Assembly: GCA_002633005.1 (NCBI GenBank)
Contig: NMRA01000578.1
Span: 142,067-196,728 of the forward strand
DNA: 54,662 nucleotides
Reading direction: 5' to 3'
Origin: Phoronis australis
Taxonomy: Eukaryota > Phoronida > Phoronidae
Part shown: positions 20,567-31,710 of the stretch, in pieces
Position numbering within the stretch: position 1 is the first letter of the stretch
Layout: each line of letters begins with the position of its first letter
Translations under genes and position numbers: made by a program
The notes under the pieces: generated by a model
The model's database searches: none
What the model saw: only the letters and a program-made list of their open reading frames with translations
What the model was told of the DNA's origin: nothing

Positions 20567-22985
20567 GTCACCGGTATTTCAATAGAGCAGTAGAAAAATA
20601 CGCTGAATCAATATGCCCACTGAGCATAACAATTTTCATTATGTGTCGTAAAGAAGAACTCTAAACAGGCTTCCGGCGGGCAGCCTAGGCCTATTGGAAA
20701 CTGGGCGCCTTATTTTGCAAGATTAGTCTCGGACCCAAACTCATTTAGCATTAGAGTCTGGTGTACATGTTGAAAAACGAGGCCATTTGGCCTCATTTTT
20801 TACCATACCAAACTATGATCTGATTTGTATGAGTTTTTTCGAATTGCTTCGTACTTCTTTTATTTTCAGTAATAAGGCATGATTTTAGGTTTAGTTCAGT
20901 GATTTAAATAAACACGTTGACCTCATCGTTGATAAGTTGACCAATGAAAATTAGAAGTGATTAGAAGTGACTCTCAGTTCCTTATTGCTCTACACCATGC
21001 ATGGTGCGCATAGTAACTCGCCGGCTTAAGCCAACTTATGTCAGAGATGTACACTAGATTGTAATGCTTAAAGAGTATGTGTGTGAGACCATGCAAGATC
21101 CCCGATTGCAGCGACAGCTGGCGCGGAAATCTTGGAGAGGATCGTTGCTGCACTCCATAGTGAGGCAAATAGCATAGATACATAATACTCTAACACAAGG
21201 CTAACTTTTTATGCATTTATTTTCACACACAAGCTCTTATACTATCGATGAAAATACCATTGGGATATAGTATTTATGAGACAACATCGATAATGATAAG
21301 CAAACGATTTAGCTGAATAGTACTTATATCTTTCAGGAGGGATACTAATCGAAAAAATTGCAAGGGAGAGAAAAGGTTCTTGCAAAACTACCGAAACATG
21401 GGTTAGCGTCCTTTTCACGTAACCTTAGAAATATGCAGTGTAAACTGGTCTTCTGCGGGAATAAAACACATCACCTGCTTTTCACGGTACAATGAAGCAT
21501 TATGCAACGGTACAACTATGAGCAACCTGACCTCAGTCCGGCAATGCCCCCACGGATTTCGGTTTTTACCTGCTTTGTCGCTGCTCCGATCACATAAAAG
21601 CTGGCAAGCTAAGCAGTTGCTGAGTAATCTCTACAATATCTAGACTATATGCTGCGACCGCAATTTAAGCTGGGCTCAAGCAATGAGTAAGCAAATTGAA
21701 ATCATTTCTCTGAAAAAGGTTTAATTAAAGTTGCTTTAACTCCGTCTCTCGCTGAAAAAGACTAATATTTGATTTAGACCTCTTTTTAAAAGAACGCTAT
21801 ACAACGGGCTTCATTTTTCTTACCCAAATTATACAAATGATTCAAAAAACACTCGCTAATATATGAAAATAAAAAATTGCAGGCGGTCTGGTACACGTTG
21901 TACCAGACGTGCGCAGGTCGCTCACGTGGACCCATTGCACTGATCAACTGGAACCATTTTTATGCTTTGTTAATATATTGTTAAAACCAAGCTGAGGTCC
22001 AGTAAAGGAAGCGGTCGCCTATCCCACTAGTCCACACTGCCTCTTCACTACTAATTGCCTAGCTTTTTAGCCCAGCCTCGACAAGCAGGGCACGGTCAGC
22101 TCTTTCCTAAGCTATAAGTCAATTCTATTTTCAATGAAGAGCAATTCAAAGACGAAATTTATTGTGATAAGGACTCCAAATAAAAAGTTAGTTGCTTGCC
22201 AAAAAGTGGGTTTATGGAAACTTTTAATAAGACGTATTCTTTCCATAGTTCTGGACTGAAATGTGCAAAACTTGTTATATGCTGTTCTGTTTCGGTATTC
22301 CCCGACACCATGGAGATTTGGTTTGTTGGTAGATCCAATCTCGATAAATCAGCGGTCTACTGGCGTGACATCTCGTCTTTCAGCAAGTCATAAGTTGTTT
22401 CTTCGTCCTCGGAATCTTAAACAATACAGACATTTTAAACAATACTGACACCCGACACCTGCCATGCATCTATGTGTCACCTTTTAAGCCATAGACAGTA
22501 GACCATGACCTGCAGGATTCGGGTGTCGAGAGACAACCATGGCTACCATTGGTGTAAAAATCAACATTTTTAGTTAAAAACACCTCGGAGAGAGTAAAGG
22601 CAGCAATCTCCTATACACCTATTCCATTCATGATACATCCTTTATATGGATAGGTTATTGGTGAAACCAAGGGTTTAATTTCAGTGAAATCACGGTGTGC
22701 TAAGAACCAGAATATTCGTAATCACTTTGCTGTGTGTCGGGAGTGATCAAGGGCGTTCGTGACGACACTCGCCAACTAAAGTTTCTTATGACGCTATCAT
22801 GTTCATACAATATAGTATAGAATAGTACTTAATTTTATATACGTCATTATGTGAATACGAAAGTAAGTGTCGCCAATGCATGAATACACATATACTGATG
22901 TGTTAGTGCAGCGCCAATCAAAACAAGCAATTTTTTAATGTGCGAGTACATGGAAAAGTAAAAAGAAGTTTTACGAATACAATAC

Positions 22986-23117
22986 CTAGTTGGCGTCCCC
23001 AGAGTCCTCCCCAATAGTTAAAGACATGCCTTTGGAAAACTTGACACACCCCTCTGCGTGTTCCAGAACACTGTTTACATTGCGGCGGTATCTGTTTGGT
23101 TTTAGCTTTCTCCTCTC
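22986..23117 (-). CDS. SUEL lectin gene A exon 4: C-x2-C / WGGLWGR module
   Basis: A 132-base exon with acceptor TTTCAG| and donor CTAG|GTATTG; phase 1 to phase 1. It encodes a basic linker (GEEKAKTKQIPP), then QCKQCSGTRRGVCQVFQRH and YWGGLWGRQ. The pattern C-x2-C-x-GT-x4-VC-x-[VI]FQ-x-H-x4-[FY/W]WGGLWGR is shared residue for residue with exon 4 of lectin B (44321-44446), about 21 kb away. That is strong evidence it is coding. I do not recognise this motif as a named domain. It follows the SUEL domain in frame, and the exon ends at a donor, so at least one more exon is missing from this description. Confidence 0.78.
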   Translation of the reverse strand, partial: ERRKLKPNRYRRNVNSVLEHAEGCVKFSKGMSLTIGEDSGDAN

Positions 23118-23814
23118 CTGAAACAAATCGATGCATTTTTTAAATTTCCAAACGAACATCAAAAGCGCTCATACATTGATATAACTTTTGTTATGGACAC
23201 CGACAAAAACAAATCGCAGGATAGTGATCGTCTGCTGAGTTCATGTGAACTACTGATGCATAGTAAAATAATTTCAGTGCTTGTTTTGTGTGCCTATCTC
23301 GAAAATTCCTCTTCAGAAGAACACACTTTTCTTAAAGCAAATGTCCGCTGTTGCTGCATATACAAGTTCCATCCTTTCCTGTATTTAGATGCATTGCATC
23401 ACATATGAGTAAAGCAACCCGCCAAGCAAATTTTGAAGGTCTTGAATGGTGAAAAATTGCTTTTGGGCTATCGCGATATGCCATTCCATTACTTTGCACT
23501 TACGGCAATGGAAGTTGCTTTTATATTCATCCTATCAGTTTCTTTTATTTTTCGGCAGATTTTAAACACTTCATCCAGACTGTTCAGCCTATGGTGTATA
23601 CTTGCGCGTTAAGTTACAAGTTTAATCTAGTAAAAGAAAATAGTATCAAATGTAACGAATGGTTACTTGAAAACAGTAAACAACAGTAACTGTGCATTGA
23701 TCTTGAAACTTGGTTTTGGAAAATTGTCTAATAAAAAGAACATTTAACATTGAAACGGTCTCATCGAAGATAAGTAAATTAGTGACAATATTGATAAAAA
23801 CAGCTTCAACATGT

Positions 23815-25520
23815 CACAGCGCTGCACTGCTTCGATCCCAAGAAAGATAGTGTGATTCATTCCGATGCCAGTCTCAAGGGACTTGGTTGTGTTCTCTCTA
23901 CAAGATGGTCAACCCGTTTACTATGCTAGTCGTTCTTTGTGTAAGACAGAATGAGATATAACAACATTTAAAGAGAGCTCCTCGCAGTCTGTTGGTCATT
24001 GGAGAAACTTACCATGGCAAACGCGTTACTCTGAAACAGATCACAAGCTATTGGAAAGCATCTGGAAGAAATACATAGTCAAAGCGTCTCCTCGATCACA
24101 ACTCCTCCTTTTGAGGATGTCTAGATACAATGTAGACGACTTATTCCGTGTCAGTAACACGAGTATGCCGGACTGTGACTCACCAAACATCCTGTGATCG
24201 GCATCAATGCTATTACCAATGGAATACCTGCAACCCGTGGATATTCAGGAGATGAGAGTTGACAGCAGCCGATGTAGGACTATCTCATCTCAAGGACATC
24301 GTGTTTGATGGTTGGCCCGAGAAGATTCACCAGGCGCACATTGGAGTCAAGAAAAGTTTGCTGAAGACCAAAGAGAGCGTATTCTGGCCCGGTATATGCA
24401 ATGAAATAAAGCTGATGCCCCAGCCCTGTCATTTGTACTGCACGCCATTCCGACATACCCCTGTCAATGTGTTGGCACAGATTGATTTCACTTCCAGTGA
24501 GCTACGTATCTGCTGGTTGCTGATTACCACAACAAATTCCCGTTCATGCGATTATTGCGGAATACCTCATCCAATTCAGTTATCAACCAGCTCTCTGCTG
24601 TACCCTCATACTAACGGTTTTGCCGAAAGGATGGTGAAAACCGTGAAACAGATCCTGAAAGAGATACAAAAAGCTGGCGAAGACTAGTAACTTGCGGTGT
24701 TGAACTACCGTACTACCCTTTTTGACAACCAGTTGCCCTCCCTGGCAACTATGATCAATTCCAGAAGTTATCGTACCCAGTTACATAGCAGACGGTCACA
24801 CGGTGTGGAGGAAAAAGTGGAACAACTGCAGGACCGCCAAGATCGCTAAATTAACTCGTATAACGATCAAGGAACACGACCGGAAGAGATGCAAGACGTC
24901 CATACCCAACAGCCGGTAGTCTATCAACCCAGCTCCAAGACCTGGTGTGCGTTCAGTAACGCTAGGACCTACGCTAGGACCTAGCTAAAATCTAGCCCAA
25001 GTCACGTGTGTTTTGAATGAAAACAAGCAATTTCGCGAAGTCTTGCTTTTTAGCGAGGTCTTAGCGTTACTGAACGGGAGGCTGGACACCGGCTACTGTC
25101 ATGAAAAAAGGCAGACGAGCCACGCTCATACATTGTGAAAACGCCGGATGGTGGTGAATACCGTCGCAACAGTGCTCTATGATCAAACCGTTGGAGTCGT
25201 CGTCAGATTGTCCTGTCCCAGACTCCAAACCCGTTCAAAAGCCACCTCTGCCGGCACCCGGCACAAGTATAAATACTATCAACCGTCTAGTGCCTAGTGC
25301 ACTAGGAGTAACCGAGTTCAAACACAGAGACAGAGACGATATATGGACTAGTGTGTTATCGTGTTTTACCTTCAACCGACTTTTGGTCTTATTTTTAAGC
25401 CTAAGTAAACTTTATATTACTCCATTTCTTTCAGTTTAGCTTTAGTGGGGAGATGTGACAATACCTGCCATTGTCTTGGTACATTTCTGTTGTTCGTTTG
25501 GTCACCATTGTTATGGCACG
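23815..25520 (+). mobile_element. Ty3/gypsy pol relic: RNase H, integrase, C-terminal module and LTR start
   Basis: Read across frames, the plus strand gives the RNase H opening FDPKKDSVIHSDASLKGLG, then YASRSL and ETDHKLLE (23830-24060). Next comes an integrase N-terminus with a VKKSLLKTKESVFWPGI block and a partial zinc finger (24310-24440). The end of the integrase core is HTNGFAERMVKTVKQILK (24605-24665), and after it a VEEK...DRQ region and the SSKTW / TPATVMKKG module. A polypurine-like GTGGGGAGA precedes TGTGACAATACC at 25454, the probable LTR start. Stops and frameshifts are many, and RT and gag are missing. It lies antisense inside lectin A intron 3 and is interrupted by a MITE at 24946-25081. 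Confidence 0.82.
24946..25081. mobile_element. MITE family M1, inserted into the gypsy relic
   Basis: Inverted ends GCGTTCAGTAACGCTAGGAC and TCTTAGCGTTACTGAACGGG bound a 136-bp insert that splits the gypsy codons for SSKTW and TPATV. CTGG occurs on both sides (24942-24945 and 25082-25085), consistent with a 4-bp target duplication. The left arm also holds an internal direct repeat, ACGCTAGGACCT. The host sequence on either side rejoins in frame, which fixes the insertion boundaries well. Confidence 0.85.
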
Positions 25521-25584
25521 CATGGGCCTGCTACAGTTATCGTTTGATTAATGAACAGTGAACTTTGATTACTTGTCTGATTCT

Positions 25585-25650
25585 TTTACACCGATGATGA
25601 TGCTTGAGGCATCGAAGAGTGTCGAAGTTGAAAAATCTCGTTTTTATTTA
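25585..25650 (+). repeat. Hammerhead-like repeat phrase within gypsy LTR region (degenerate)
   Basis: CCGATGATGATGCTTGAGGCATCGAAGAGTGT is followed by GAAGTTGAAAAATCTCGTT. The same phrase, better preserved, occurs on the minus strand at 26640-26705. A GATGC/GCATC stem sits between a CTGATGA-like and a GAAA-like box, but both boxes are altered here. Confidence 0.3.
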
Positions 25651-26639
25651 TATTTAACATTGTAGTTAGTGAGGAAACGGCAGCGCTCTGAGTGGCAGAC
25701 GATAATATTGTAGGAAATAAAACGGAGACACAAGAGTTATATAATTAACAGTTTTGTATCAGATGTTATGTATGCTTGTGACCTGATTGTACGTTGACTG
25801 TTACTTATACTGCAGTAACTTTATTACTTAAAACTATTTTAGGAAATTTTGAAGTGACCGAGTCGACATTAACCTACTTTTTGTACTCTCAATGTCAGAG
25901 TATCGAGGGACTATTAAAAGCGAGTAGTCCCGTTGGTGCAACACGGAAAACATTACTAGGCCTACATGGCCATATTGCCCTCAACTAATTCAACAATAAA
26001 CAATCAAATTGCACCTTTGCTTTAATTTAGATATACGGCAAAAACAACAGTAAATTTGTTCTGATGGTCACCGCAGACGGGTAGCTTCGAGCTGATCTGT
26101 TCGCCCCCAGTGAAATTCGTGAGAACTGCTCTCTGACCTGTTAAATGTGTTTGTCGTACACAGTGTAAATGCACTTCGCATGGTTACAATGGATTTGTTC
26201 TTTTCAGGTGATGAAATAATAAATATTCGTATGCTACCAAACACAACCGACAAGCACACATGCTGTGAGGATCCATTCTCGCCACATGTGAGACATTCGT
26301 ATCATCGATGCTTAATCCTCGCGTCGATTCATTTTGCTGCAAACATGGGCTGTGATCTGAGCTAATTCACGTTAGGGGCACAAAGCTCTCGGTCTGTGGT
26401 GGCCCTTAGATTGTGCAAAAATACTTTTATAGAGACAGAAGGAAATGTACAAAAGGTGAAATGCATTGTGAGACTCAATGAAAAACATTTACATATTTGG
26501 GCTCAGGTTTCCATTTAGGACAATACTTTTGGTCCCGCCTTGCACAGTAATGAGCTAAATAGAGAACTGGGGTTATGTAAGCCACTTTGTGTGAATTTTT
26601 TTATTGGTACTCCTTATATAGACTCAACAAAAACAAGTA

Positions 26640-26712
26640 AGTGACAATATTACAACGAGATTTTTCAACTTCAATATGTTTCGATGTCTCAAACATCATC
26701 ATCAGAACAAGC
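26640..26712 (-). ncRNA. Hammerhead-ribozyme-like core in a repeat
   Basis: On the minus strand CTGATGA (26705-26699) is followed by a GATGT-TTGAG-ACATC stem-loop and directly by GAAAC (26682-26678), the two conserved boxes of a hammerhead ribozyme around stem II. One extra base sits between CTGATGA and the stem, and I could not define stems I and III or the cleavage site confidently. Penelope-like elements are known to carry hammerhead motifs, which fits the repeat context. It could be only a repeat phrase. Confidence 0.3.
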
Positions 26713-27220
26713 AATCAAGGCCATCTAACAGTCTTGACCACACAGTCTAGAGTAGCGTGGTCATAGCTCTAATCTTGTTGTTTTTGTTAATACTCCCTGT
26801 ATATTTTATTTTGTGTTCCCCCTGTCTCCCCTTATGTGTTTTGCACAATCTTAGCACAAATTTGTTGGCGACCTTTCACTCTGACATTCCTGCCTGACGA
26901 AGAAATGTTTGCACTTCAAAAACTTGAAAAGTGTTGCAATGTTTTTACCGCATGTTACAGGAAATAAATGCGCAGTTTTATTGTGTATCTTTGTTTCACA
27001 ATCGACAATCCTCTTTTCGTTATAATTGGTATACTGGCACTGATGTGAAATCTCCAGAAACTCGATGGCGAAATCTTTAAGAAGTGATGATCAGTTCTGA
27101 CATGGAACATAAACCTCTTGTTGCTAAGCACAAATCAAGCACCGTTTGAACACAAAGAATAACGTAGTGGTCTCAAAGCAATGGAAACGGAACACTATAT
27201 AATTGAAAAGTTGATCTTAC

Positions 27221-27502
27221 CGTTCTTAACGCATCGATAACCCACATTAAGGTACTTGACCGTTCCCCGACATGGATCGCCAAAGACAGAGTTTAATGCC
27301 TTCAGCGAACAATGTTGTTTGTTATCACAATGACACTGGGCGGTGCTGAGAGCTGTCATGGAAGCGCACTTGCTGGTCCTCACGGGCCCTAAGAGGCAGA
27401 TCTGTCGATTCTTGCGACCGTACAAAGCTGATACAATCTTCAGGGATTGATTCGCAGGGCAAGAGAGGGACAGCGTTTGGTATTCACACACTGTCTTCGA
27501 TG
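27221..27502 (-). CDS. SUEL lectin gene A exon 3: SUEL-type (rhamnose/galactose-binding) lectin domain
   Basis: A 282-base exon (94 codons), acceptor TTCAACAG| and donor AACG|GTAAGA, phase 1 to phase 1. It encodes a full SUEL/Gal_Lectin domain: an opening SKTVCEYQTLSLSC, the ligand-loop signature SALYGRKNRQIC with the YGR motif, and the second signature FGDPCRGTVKYLNVGYRC with the DPC motif. YGR and DPC are the residues that line the L-rhamnose/D-galactose pocket in known family members, so binding competence is plausible. Nine cysteines are present rather than the usual eight; the extra one makes QCHC in the C-terminal half and is also present in lectin B. Secreted, inferred from exon 1. Confidence 0.92.
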
Positions 27503-28897
27503 CTGTTGAACACACACGAAAAATGTTGGTTTTAGGTAAACAATTCTCGTTAGTCTATAAACACCACTTACAACAAATGTGGCTTGACATTGACTTTTTG
27601 AGATCAACCGCAACGCGCACTCGAGCCCACAACCTCAGCGGTAACACTCTAAAACTATTCTGCGGTAGTTTACACGCCACTCGATACTCAGCACAGTATG
27701 TTAAGCGTGTTTAGGTTGCGCTTAACCTTATTTCACAAAAATGCTATTTGTAAAAATATGGATTGTGCATGCAGCAAAATGAATGAGGATTGAAAATAAA
27801 TTCAATTTAACATAAATAGTCGTTGCTTTTGGAAATGGTGTCACCAACAGTCTATCAAAAAGGCATGGTTACGTGTCCATGAGAATGACACAGTGTTGAG
27901 AATGACACATATAGACTTGTGTCTCGACTCCTAGTTTCGGATAATGCATTCTTTTATGGGTTAACAGTGGCTAGTTCATTGGCGATCCGTAGTGAAATCA
28001 CAAAAAACAGCGGATTTATTTAATTGTATTATAGCCCTGGTCAAAGCCAATAACTTCAATAACTCTATCCCAACCAATAATAATCGCCCAAATGCGTTTT
28101 TGGTCGTAAAACCGACAGCATCAGTTAAATGTTCTGCCGTTTATCAAGTGGCATTTAGCTTCATCAGACCGGTTAGGTTGCGACCGCAAGGTTGGAAGCT
28201 CGAATCAGGGATGATGCTGCGTCTTACAAAGCAATATTTCTCACCGACAATGTCCCTTTAATAGTCAAGTTTATTTCTTCTGTGTTTGTCACTGCAAGAC
28301 CATTGAAAGGCGAAATGTCAAATTTATAAAATGCGCTCTTGGTTTAAGGTTATCTCAAACCTTATTTAGTGACTTCCATTCTAACTCGTATATTAAAAAG
28401 TGGCTTTGTCAACTAGCAAAAGTATATATTTTCTAAAAGAATAAAAGATCAGGCATACATATTTTACATTTATATGCCATCATTAATATTACACTAACAC
28501 CTTTTTAAACCAATTTTTCACTTTTACGAAATGTAAATTCATAGCAAAATAACGCTTCGGTCGATTTTAATGAAACCTTTTTAAATGTAAACTTCATCAA
28601 TTACCTCGAAAGCCCTGTTAGCAATATTCGATTAGTCTCTTAGTTTGGTTTCTATGAAAAATCAACTCGCGAAACGTAAGCTATTTTTGTAAAAAAAGCA
28701 GTCGTATTCGCTTCTCTGACATTACGAAAAAACTAGGCTTTATATAAAAAGTCCTAAAACCGTTTAATGAGATGAATAAATATCAAGTTTGGAAAATTCC
28801 AGCGAAATCCACGCATCCGTTTTCGAGAACTCGTGTTCCTAAGTTCAAATTAAGTTTGGAATCTGATGTCTATGATATATGATGAAAGTCAACTTGC
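27503..28897 (-). other. Lectin A intron 2 (GC-AG)
   Basis: The donor on the minus strand is CTAG|GCAAGT and the acceptor TTCAACAG. The donor is a GC splice site with otherwise perfect consensus, at the position where lectin B has CAAG|GTTAGT. A repeat phrase with TCTGATGAAGC on the minus strand lies at about 28157-28167. Nothing else is recognised. Confidence 0.7.
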
Positions 28898-29008
28898 CTA
28901 GCTTCTGTAAAATATGATAGCAGTACGCTGGACAAGACGCACAGTAATGCTTCATCTGTGAAACGGAGTGCTTTCGCGCTGCTTTAACCGCTGTTATTAG
29001 GTCGGTGG
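28898..29008 (-). CDS. SUEL lectin gene A exon 2: helical spacer with CxxCPxxC motif
   Basis: A 111-base exon, acceptor TTTTTTGCAG|, phase 1 to phase 1, ending at a GC donor (CTAG|GCAAGT). It encodes ATDLITAVKAARKHSVSQMK followed by HYCASCPAYCYHILQKL. The first part looks alpha-helical; the second has three cysteines as C-x2-C-P-x2-C. Lectin B exon 2 has the same length, the same phases, the AV/I-x-AA-K/R-R/K-x-SVS-x-M core and the same cysteine pattern, which makes the call firm despite the small size. Joined in frame to the SUEL exon. I know no named domain with this pattern; an odd cysteine could pair with the ninth SUEL cysteine. Confidence 0.85.
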
Positions 29009-29587
29009 CTGCAAAAAAGTGTGAGGTATAGTTTAAAATCAGCAGACCAGTCAAAGATTTCAAAGTCAGACCTGTCTTGGATCATCATCGAAGGTTCAGC
29101 TCCTCATATAACGTTACTGAGACATGTTAACTGATGGGTATTCCAAAGGTACAAAATTTCGAGAAGCGAAAATTTATTTCCCAAAAGAAAACTTTCGTGA
29201 TTTTTCGACATTTAACCAAATGTTACAGTTAAAAATAATCTATTAGATAGCAAGATGCCATTTTTATTAAAAATCACAGTTAAATATCAAACATTCCTGA
29301 AATCGAAAGTTGTGCGTCTTATTACTATACATACTCAAAACTACAATTTATATACTAAAATGTGCAGGTGGCATACCATTACAGATTATGTTGCTTGTGC
29401 ATGTATGCACCTCAGTAGAATTTAAAGTGCAAGTGCATAATTGACCTAGCTGTGGTTTGCTATCTGGCAAATTAAAGTGATGCTTATCAGTTTGAGGAAG
29501 CAACGTTCCACAAATATCTGCTTTGAGATGCGCGCGCATGCTTTTCGAGATTTTTTAAAGTAATCAATGAAACTGTTAACAGCGTCT

Positions 29588-29718
29588 GTATTTAATTGTC
29601 TTCGCCGGTTCTCACGGGTCAACTGGTTAAGATGTCTGACAGGTTCTCGATGACAACTTCCGGCTCATAGACCAATCAGTCGGTTGACTCAGCAGAACCG
29701 GCGAAGTCAATCAAATAC
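29588..29718. mobile_element. MITE family M2 (GTCTTCGCCGGTTCT ends), copy 1
   Basis: The left end reads GTATTTAATTGTCTTCGCCGGTTCT. The right end is its reverse complement with two differences over 25 bases. The interior, with the phrase TCTGACAGGTTCTCGATGACAACTTCC, is shared with the copy at 47809-47943 inside lectin B. 131 bp, non-coding. Confidence 0.8.
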
Positions 29719-30994
29719 AACTAATATGTTGGTGACGGTGGTGGTTACAGTCGACACGAAAATGCTTGGTACCGTGATACCAAACCGTATCTGACCAGTT
29801 AACTTACACGGTCTGTTTAACCACAGACCGCCCCAAAATCGTTTCTTGCGCACAAGACTTTCCGTGGAATCATGATGAAGTTCTGAGGGGTATGACTTCT
29901 TGACTCTCGAAACCTCTGCAAAATAATTTCAAACTACATTTCCTGAGTACTGTCACAAAACGAAACATGCATTAAATCAATTATGCTTGTATTAAAATCT
30001 CCCGCCATTCCTTACCGTGATAGGGACTTGATTTCCCTTATGACTGAACACGACCATTAAAACCTACAACGACGCTAGGAAACATTTCAAAGATTATTAG
30101 GGTTGGTCAACTCTAAAATTGCGAATTTGAAAATGGCGCACGTACACATTGTCTGTGAATTGAGTTGCAGGGCCATTTAGCAATAATTTAAGAACAGCTG
30201 AATTTAAAAATGTTTTGAACCTGGCCAAAGCGCTTCTAAGAATTCAACATTAACAGCTAAATAGTGGCGAATTGTCCATATGACATGAGTTAACAACATT
30301 TAATACGATATCAAGCCCTGTTTTACTTTATTGATAGATATTAATTACATATTTTACTTAAATGGGAAAACCATAATTTTTAATATTATTTTCAGTTACA
30401 ACAAGAATTTCTGGCTATATAGACAAATTTTAAGACTTTATCTCAAGGGGTTATTCTCGTAAAGACACTTGAGAAATTATACCAAGTTAAGTAATTAAGT
30501 TTTTCTCGTTTTGTTATCAAATTGCAAGCTTTTTTGAACACAATTTTGTTTCTTGGCCGAAATCAGAAAATCCTCTACGATTTTCGGCTATTGCCGTGAG
30601 GGAGTTCCCTCTACATCAGTTTAGGAAACTTGATTCCTGAATTGACGGCCATGTTGGCCTTGGAAATGTACTGATAGCACCTGAGCTTAAAATTGGTCGT
30701 CATTTTGTGTGGTTGTTTGCGATTCGAATTTTCGTCCTCGCAATACAAATTTTGCTTTTCTATTGTCCAAGTGTTGAGCCATTTGTTTGCATACTAATTT
30801 GCATATTAAATATAATTGTAACTTGAAAGGTTGAATACGTCTCACTTCAAGCAGCCAGCACTAAATGCATTGACTCATAGCGAAGGCCAAATGGCAACTT
30901 TTAGCTAAAGCGCCCACTACACCGTAGCAATTTTTATCTAGATCTTTAAGTGTGTTTGTTTCTTCGCTCAAGTGCGATACCGGCCACTGCCTGG

Positions 30995-31406
30995 CAATAG
31001 GGCGGTCCCGGATTACACTGCGATAGAACTCTCCTTCGTCCCGGAGATAAGAAAGCGTGTGACCTAGTTTTGGAAATCACGTACATTTTCGTTTCTATAA
31101 ATGATGTCGGGAAGGCGAAGCATTTCAGATCAAGCATCCTCGGGTATTTGTCCAGTTTATGCCGCTTTTTCACGTCGGAGTTGCAGCCCACAGCACAGCA
31201 GTAACATTTCATTAGCATTGGAAGAACGAATAGAGTAACGCAACCGAGAAAAACTTGTAAAGAATCAGGCAACAACAAATAACATGTGAAACTCCAGTGG
31301 CACGAAAACGAGGCAGCAAATGTGCCTGACGGATGTTTACGGCATTGTGGGTAAATACAGCGAGCGGGATTCGAATGTTACTGTGTAATCCGGGACGGCC
31401 CTATTG
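30995..31406 (-). mobile_element. TIR element carrying a truncated THAP start (second family)
   Basis: Ends CAATAGGGCGGTCCCGGATT (from 30995) and AATCCGGGACGGCCCTATTG (to 31406) are inverted copies with one mismatch over about 25 bases; total 412 bp. No TTAA flanks it, and its ends differ from those of the TTAA elements at 6314 and 12347, so it is another family; the superfamily is undetermined (P-like or other). A THAP-like coding start lies inside on the minus strand. It sits about 200 bases into lectin A intron 1. Confidence 0.72.
31085..31212 (-). pseudogene. THAP-domain N-terminal fragment
   Basis: ATG at 31212 reads MKCYCCAVGCNSDVKKRHKL, then a FAFPT stretch about 20 residues later. 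The CC-x-VGC-x-S opening and the F-x-FP motif are those of THAP zinc fingers; the remaining C-x2-H half and the C-terminal basic motif are absent. A longer open frame continues to 30946 but runs through the inverted repeat. Interpreted as transposase residue, not a host gene. Confidence 0.55.
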
Positions 31407-31607
31407 GTGCCGCTGCAGGAAGCGCTCTTGGCACTTGGCATCAAACCGACACCGGCATTCTTGGCTGTTAACTAATTTACACGATACGTTGTGCAACGGT
31501 GCGTAATATGTCTAGCCCTGGCCTAATTATTCAGGGCAAAAGGTAGACATAGTTCCGTGTCCTTGGTTGACAATAGTAGCTACTATACGTGAAAAGGTGA
31601 AACCCAC

Positions 31608-31710
31608 CGTTAGCCTCTTTCTCTTTCACTTCATCCAAGATAGATTGTGTTGCGCTAGATAGGCATGTACTGGCGATAACTACAACTGTCAGCAGAAGAT
31701 AGGATTTCAT
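31608..31710 (-). CDS. SUEL lectin gene A exon 1: signal peptide and acidic spacer
   Basis: A 103-base exon from ATG at 31710 to donor AACG|GTGGGT, phase 1. It encodes a clear signal peptide (MKSYLLLTVVVIASTCLSSA) and then a charged spacer (SILDEVKEKEAN). Exon 1 of lectin B begins MKILLIGVLV and ends in a DVKEGSS spacer at an identical GTGGGTTTCA donor, so start and donor are supported by the paralogue. Continued translation past the donor would meet a stop after a few dozen residues, so the intron is needed. Joined product so far: about 127 residues ahead of exon 4, entering the secretory pathway. Confidence 0.85.

Larger units (their letters stand above)
17996..22985. other. Intergenic region between Ly6-B and lectin gene A
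   Basis: Convergent 3' ends face each other here: Ly6-B on plus, the lectin on minus. Identified pieces are a MITE at 19083-19206, a LINE-like relic near 19950-20130 and a CTCF-core-like site at 20549-20566. A short perfect palindrome, GTCTGGTAC / GTACCAGAC, lies near 21891-21913. Missing 3' exons of lectin A may lie here, since its exon 4 ends in a donor, but I could not find them. Confidence 0.5.
23118..27220 (-). other. Lectin A intron 3, invaded by a gypsy element
   Basis: A phase-1 intron of about 4.1 kb. It holds the gypsy pol relic with an M1 MITE inside it (23815-25520), repeat sequence with hammerhead-like phrases near 25590 and 26680, and no exon-like sequence on the minus strand that I can support. 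Confidence 0.6.
29009..31607 (-). other. Lectin A intron 1
   Basis: A phase-1 intron with donor GTGGGT. It contains MITE M2 at 29588-29718 and a THAP-bearing TIR element at 30995-31406. The rest is AT-rich with no exon-like sequence. Confidence 0.65.

Noticed and set aside
27590-27690. tRNA gene or SINE on the minus strand
   Set aside because: B-box-like GGGCTCGAGTGC and a vague A box, but spacing is too long and no cloverleaf forms.
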